This document shows, in pieces, positions 49,741-50,942 of a stretch of DNA of 50,942 nt. The stretch is from assembly GCA_038528235.1 (NCBI GenBank), contig JBCBEX010000022.1, positions 1-50,942 on the forward strand. The letters are read 5' to 3'. Below the pieces are notes generated by a model. That model ran no database searches and was not told the DNA's origin. It saw only the letters and a list, made by a program, of their open reading frames with translations. The stretch comes from JBCBEX01 sp038528235. Its GTDB lineage: Bacteria; Bacteroidota; Rhodothermia; Rhodothermales; Rubricoccaceae. A program made the position numbers and the translations under genes. Every line of letters begins with the position of its first letter. Position 1 is the stretch's first letter.

Positions 49741-50942
49741 TTTGGCGTCTCGCTGCGCTGCTGGCGGGGGCGCTCGTGGCGACGGCCGTGCTGTCGGTGC
49801 TGCTGGCTGCAACGCTCGTCCGGAGTGAGTCGTCGGCGCTCATTGAACGGAGTCTGACGCTGCGCCTGGACGCGCTTGCCCGCGAGATCGAGGACCGCGC
49901 CGTCGTCTCCGCCGACACGATTGCGCTGCCGGACCTGCTGCGCTACGACCTCGCGACGCGCTTCGCCGACCCGCTCGCGCTCATCGACACCACGGGCGTC
50001 CTCCTCGACACGTTCGAGCCGGGCGGACTCTTCGCGGGGGCGACGCGCGAGGCCACCATCGTGACCGTGCCCGGTAGCGCGGTTACAGCGGTGCACGTCG
50101 GCCGGATCGCGGTGTCGCTCGACGTTTGGAGCACCGAGACGTCGTGGGCGGCGGTGCCGCTGCTGGACGACGCGGGCTATCCCGTCGCTGGCGTGGTGGT
50201 GCAGCCGCTAACCGGGACGGTGGAAGAAGAGGCAGCCGGCGCTCAGCGGGCCTACCGAAACGCCTTGCTCCTCGGCGGGGCTCTTGCGCTGGGCCTCGCG
50301 CTCGTCCTCGGCGGGGCGCTGACGTGGTGGCTCGTGCGCCCGATCCGCCGCTTCACGCAGCGCGTCGAGCGCATCGGCGAGGGCGACTATGCCGCCCGAC
50401 TGCCCGTGGAACGCGCCGACGAGATCGGCCGCCTCGCCGCCGCCATCAACGACATGGCCGCGCAGGTCGAGGCCAGCATCGACGCGCTCGCCGCGACGGA
50501 CCGGATGCGCCGCGAACTCGTCGCCAACGTGGGCCACGACCTCCGCACGCCGCTGACGGCCATCCGCGGCTACCTCGACGAGGCGGCGCGCTACCTCGGC
50601 GAGGGCCGCCCCAACGCCGCCCGCGACGCGCTCGCCATCGCCCAGCGGCAGGGCCGCCAGATGACGAGCCTCGTCTCGGACCTCTTTGAACTAAGCACGC
50701 TCGAACAGGCGGCGGCTTCGATGGGCGACCTCGTCGGCACGCTCCGCCTCGGCCCCGTCCCGCTCGGCGAACTTGCCCGCGACGCCGCACGCGCCCACAC
50801 CAAGCGCTTCGCCGACGCTGGCGTCACGCTCGACACCGATCTCCCTGACGGCCTCCCCGTGCTCAGGGCTGACGGCGCGCGGCTGATGCGGGTGCTCGAC
50901 AACCTGCTCTCCAACGCGCTGCGCCACACGCCCGCAGGCGGC
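49623..50942 (+). CDS. HAMP sensor histidine kinase, 3' truncated by window edge
   Basis: At least 440 codons, open to the end. First helix FWRLAALLAGALVATAVLSV (~40-62), extracytoplasmic part, second helix (~214-236), HAMP (LVRPIRRFTQRVERIGEGDYAARL), H-box ELVANVGHDLRTPLTAI with His305, and the start of HATPase (RLMRVLDNLLSNALRHTP). No ATG lies in frame before the helix. GTG at 49623 or 49614 would place the repeat array inside the protein; TTG at 49737 would start right at the helix. Partner of the upstream OmpR-type regulator. Confidence 0.88.
   Translation, partial: MSTQTQRSDVADRSSDRSLEAALHDQHASTHPRVRTSTLFWRLAALLAGALVATAVLSVLLAATLVRSESSALIERSLTLRLDALAREIEDRAVVSADTIALPDLLRYDLATRFADPLALIDTTGVLLDTFEPGGLFAGATREATIVTVPGSAVTAVHVGRIAVSLDVWSTETSWAAVPLLDDAGYPVAGVVVQPLTGTVEEEAAGAQRAYRNALLLGGALALGLALVLGGALTWWLVRPIRRFTQRVERIGEGDYAARLPVERADEIGRLAAAINDMAAQVEASIDALAATDRMRRELVANVGHDLRTPLTAIRGYLDEAARYLGEGRPNAARDALAIAQRQGRQMTSLVSDLFELSTLEQAAASMGDLVGTLRLGPVPLGELARDAARAHTKRFADAGVTLDTDLPDGLPVLRADGARLMRVLDNLLSNALRHTPAGG

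Overview
The window is a piece of a GC-rich bacterial chromosome that most resembles the Rhodothermota/Rhodothermia branch near Bacteroidota (Rubricoccus/Rubrivirga/Salinibacter-like). This is inferred from a C-terminal type IX secretion sorting domain, a VWA protein with a carboxypeptidase-regulatory-like N-terminal domain, single menaquinone-pathway genes and the very high GC. I see no rRNA, tRNA, CRISPR array, insertion sequence or prophage. Gene density is high, many starts are GTG or TTG, and genes often overlap by a few bases.

Layout. 1-4.1 kb: the end of a K+ channel with a zinc ribbon, an NHL-propeller protein with a T9SS tail, a membrane AraC regulator, a DUF4174 protein and a small unknown. 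4.1-7.8 kb: penicillin-acylase-family hydrolase and an orphan ParA. 8-11.4 kb: an Lnt-like protein that lacks two of three catalytic residues and runs 148 bp out of frame into maf, then a glutamine amidotransferase. 11.4-14.2 kb (minus): WecA-like transferase, YheT hydrolase, orphan HsdR-N-like protein. 14.6-16.5 kb: LytS/LytT-type two-component pair. 16.7-21.8 kb: DUF3267 peptidase, TraB/GumN protein, TPR-histidine kinase, small unknown, monoacylglycerol-lipase-like hydrolase. 22-25.7 kb: cold-shock-like protein, iodotyrosine-deiodinase-like flavoprotein, DHFR-like reductase, guanine-deaminase-like protein, SIMPL protein, two PLDc_N-like membrane proteins. 25.7-29.4 kb: porin, periplasmic phosphate-binding-like protein and HAMP histidine kinase, apparently one sensory operon. 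29.5-39.4 kb: aroK, truA, kelch lipoprotein, arginine deiminase, metF, cytochrome P450, menF, ubiE/menG. 39.5-48.6 kb: PspC protein, VWA protein, SnoaL-like and PNPOx-like proteins, DUF1501/DUF1800 operon. 48.8 kb to the end: an OmpR-type regulator and a truncated HAMP kinase.

The most unusual signal is in the spaces between genes. At least nine gaps hold degenerate tandem arrays of 7-mers or 8-mers, plus one of 13-mers. Most begin at, or run into, a stop codon. Read along the gene that ends there, the units are G/purine-rich (GTGNNNNN, GATTNNN or GTNNGAA); in several gaps a second array of opposite orientation faces the first, so the whole gap forms a large imperfect palindrome. Unit sequence differs between gaps while the architecture is kept. 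I do not recognise this as a named repeat family. A second theme is 18-bp (six-codon) in-frame tandem repeats in three secreted or membrane proteins, and a 15-bp one in the AraC regulator. Functions were assigned by reading protein motifs; no database search was run.
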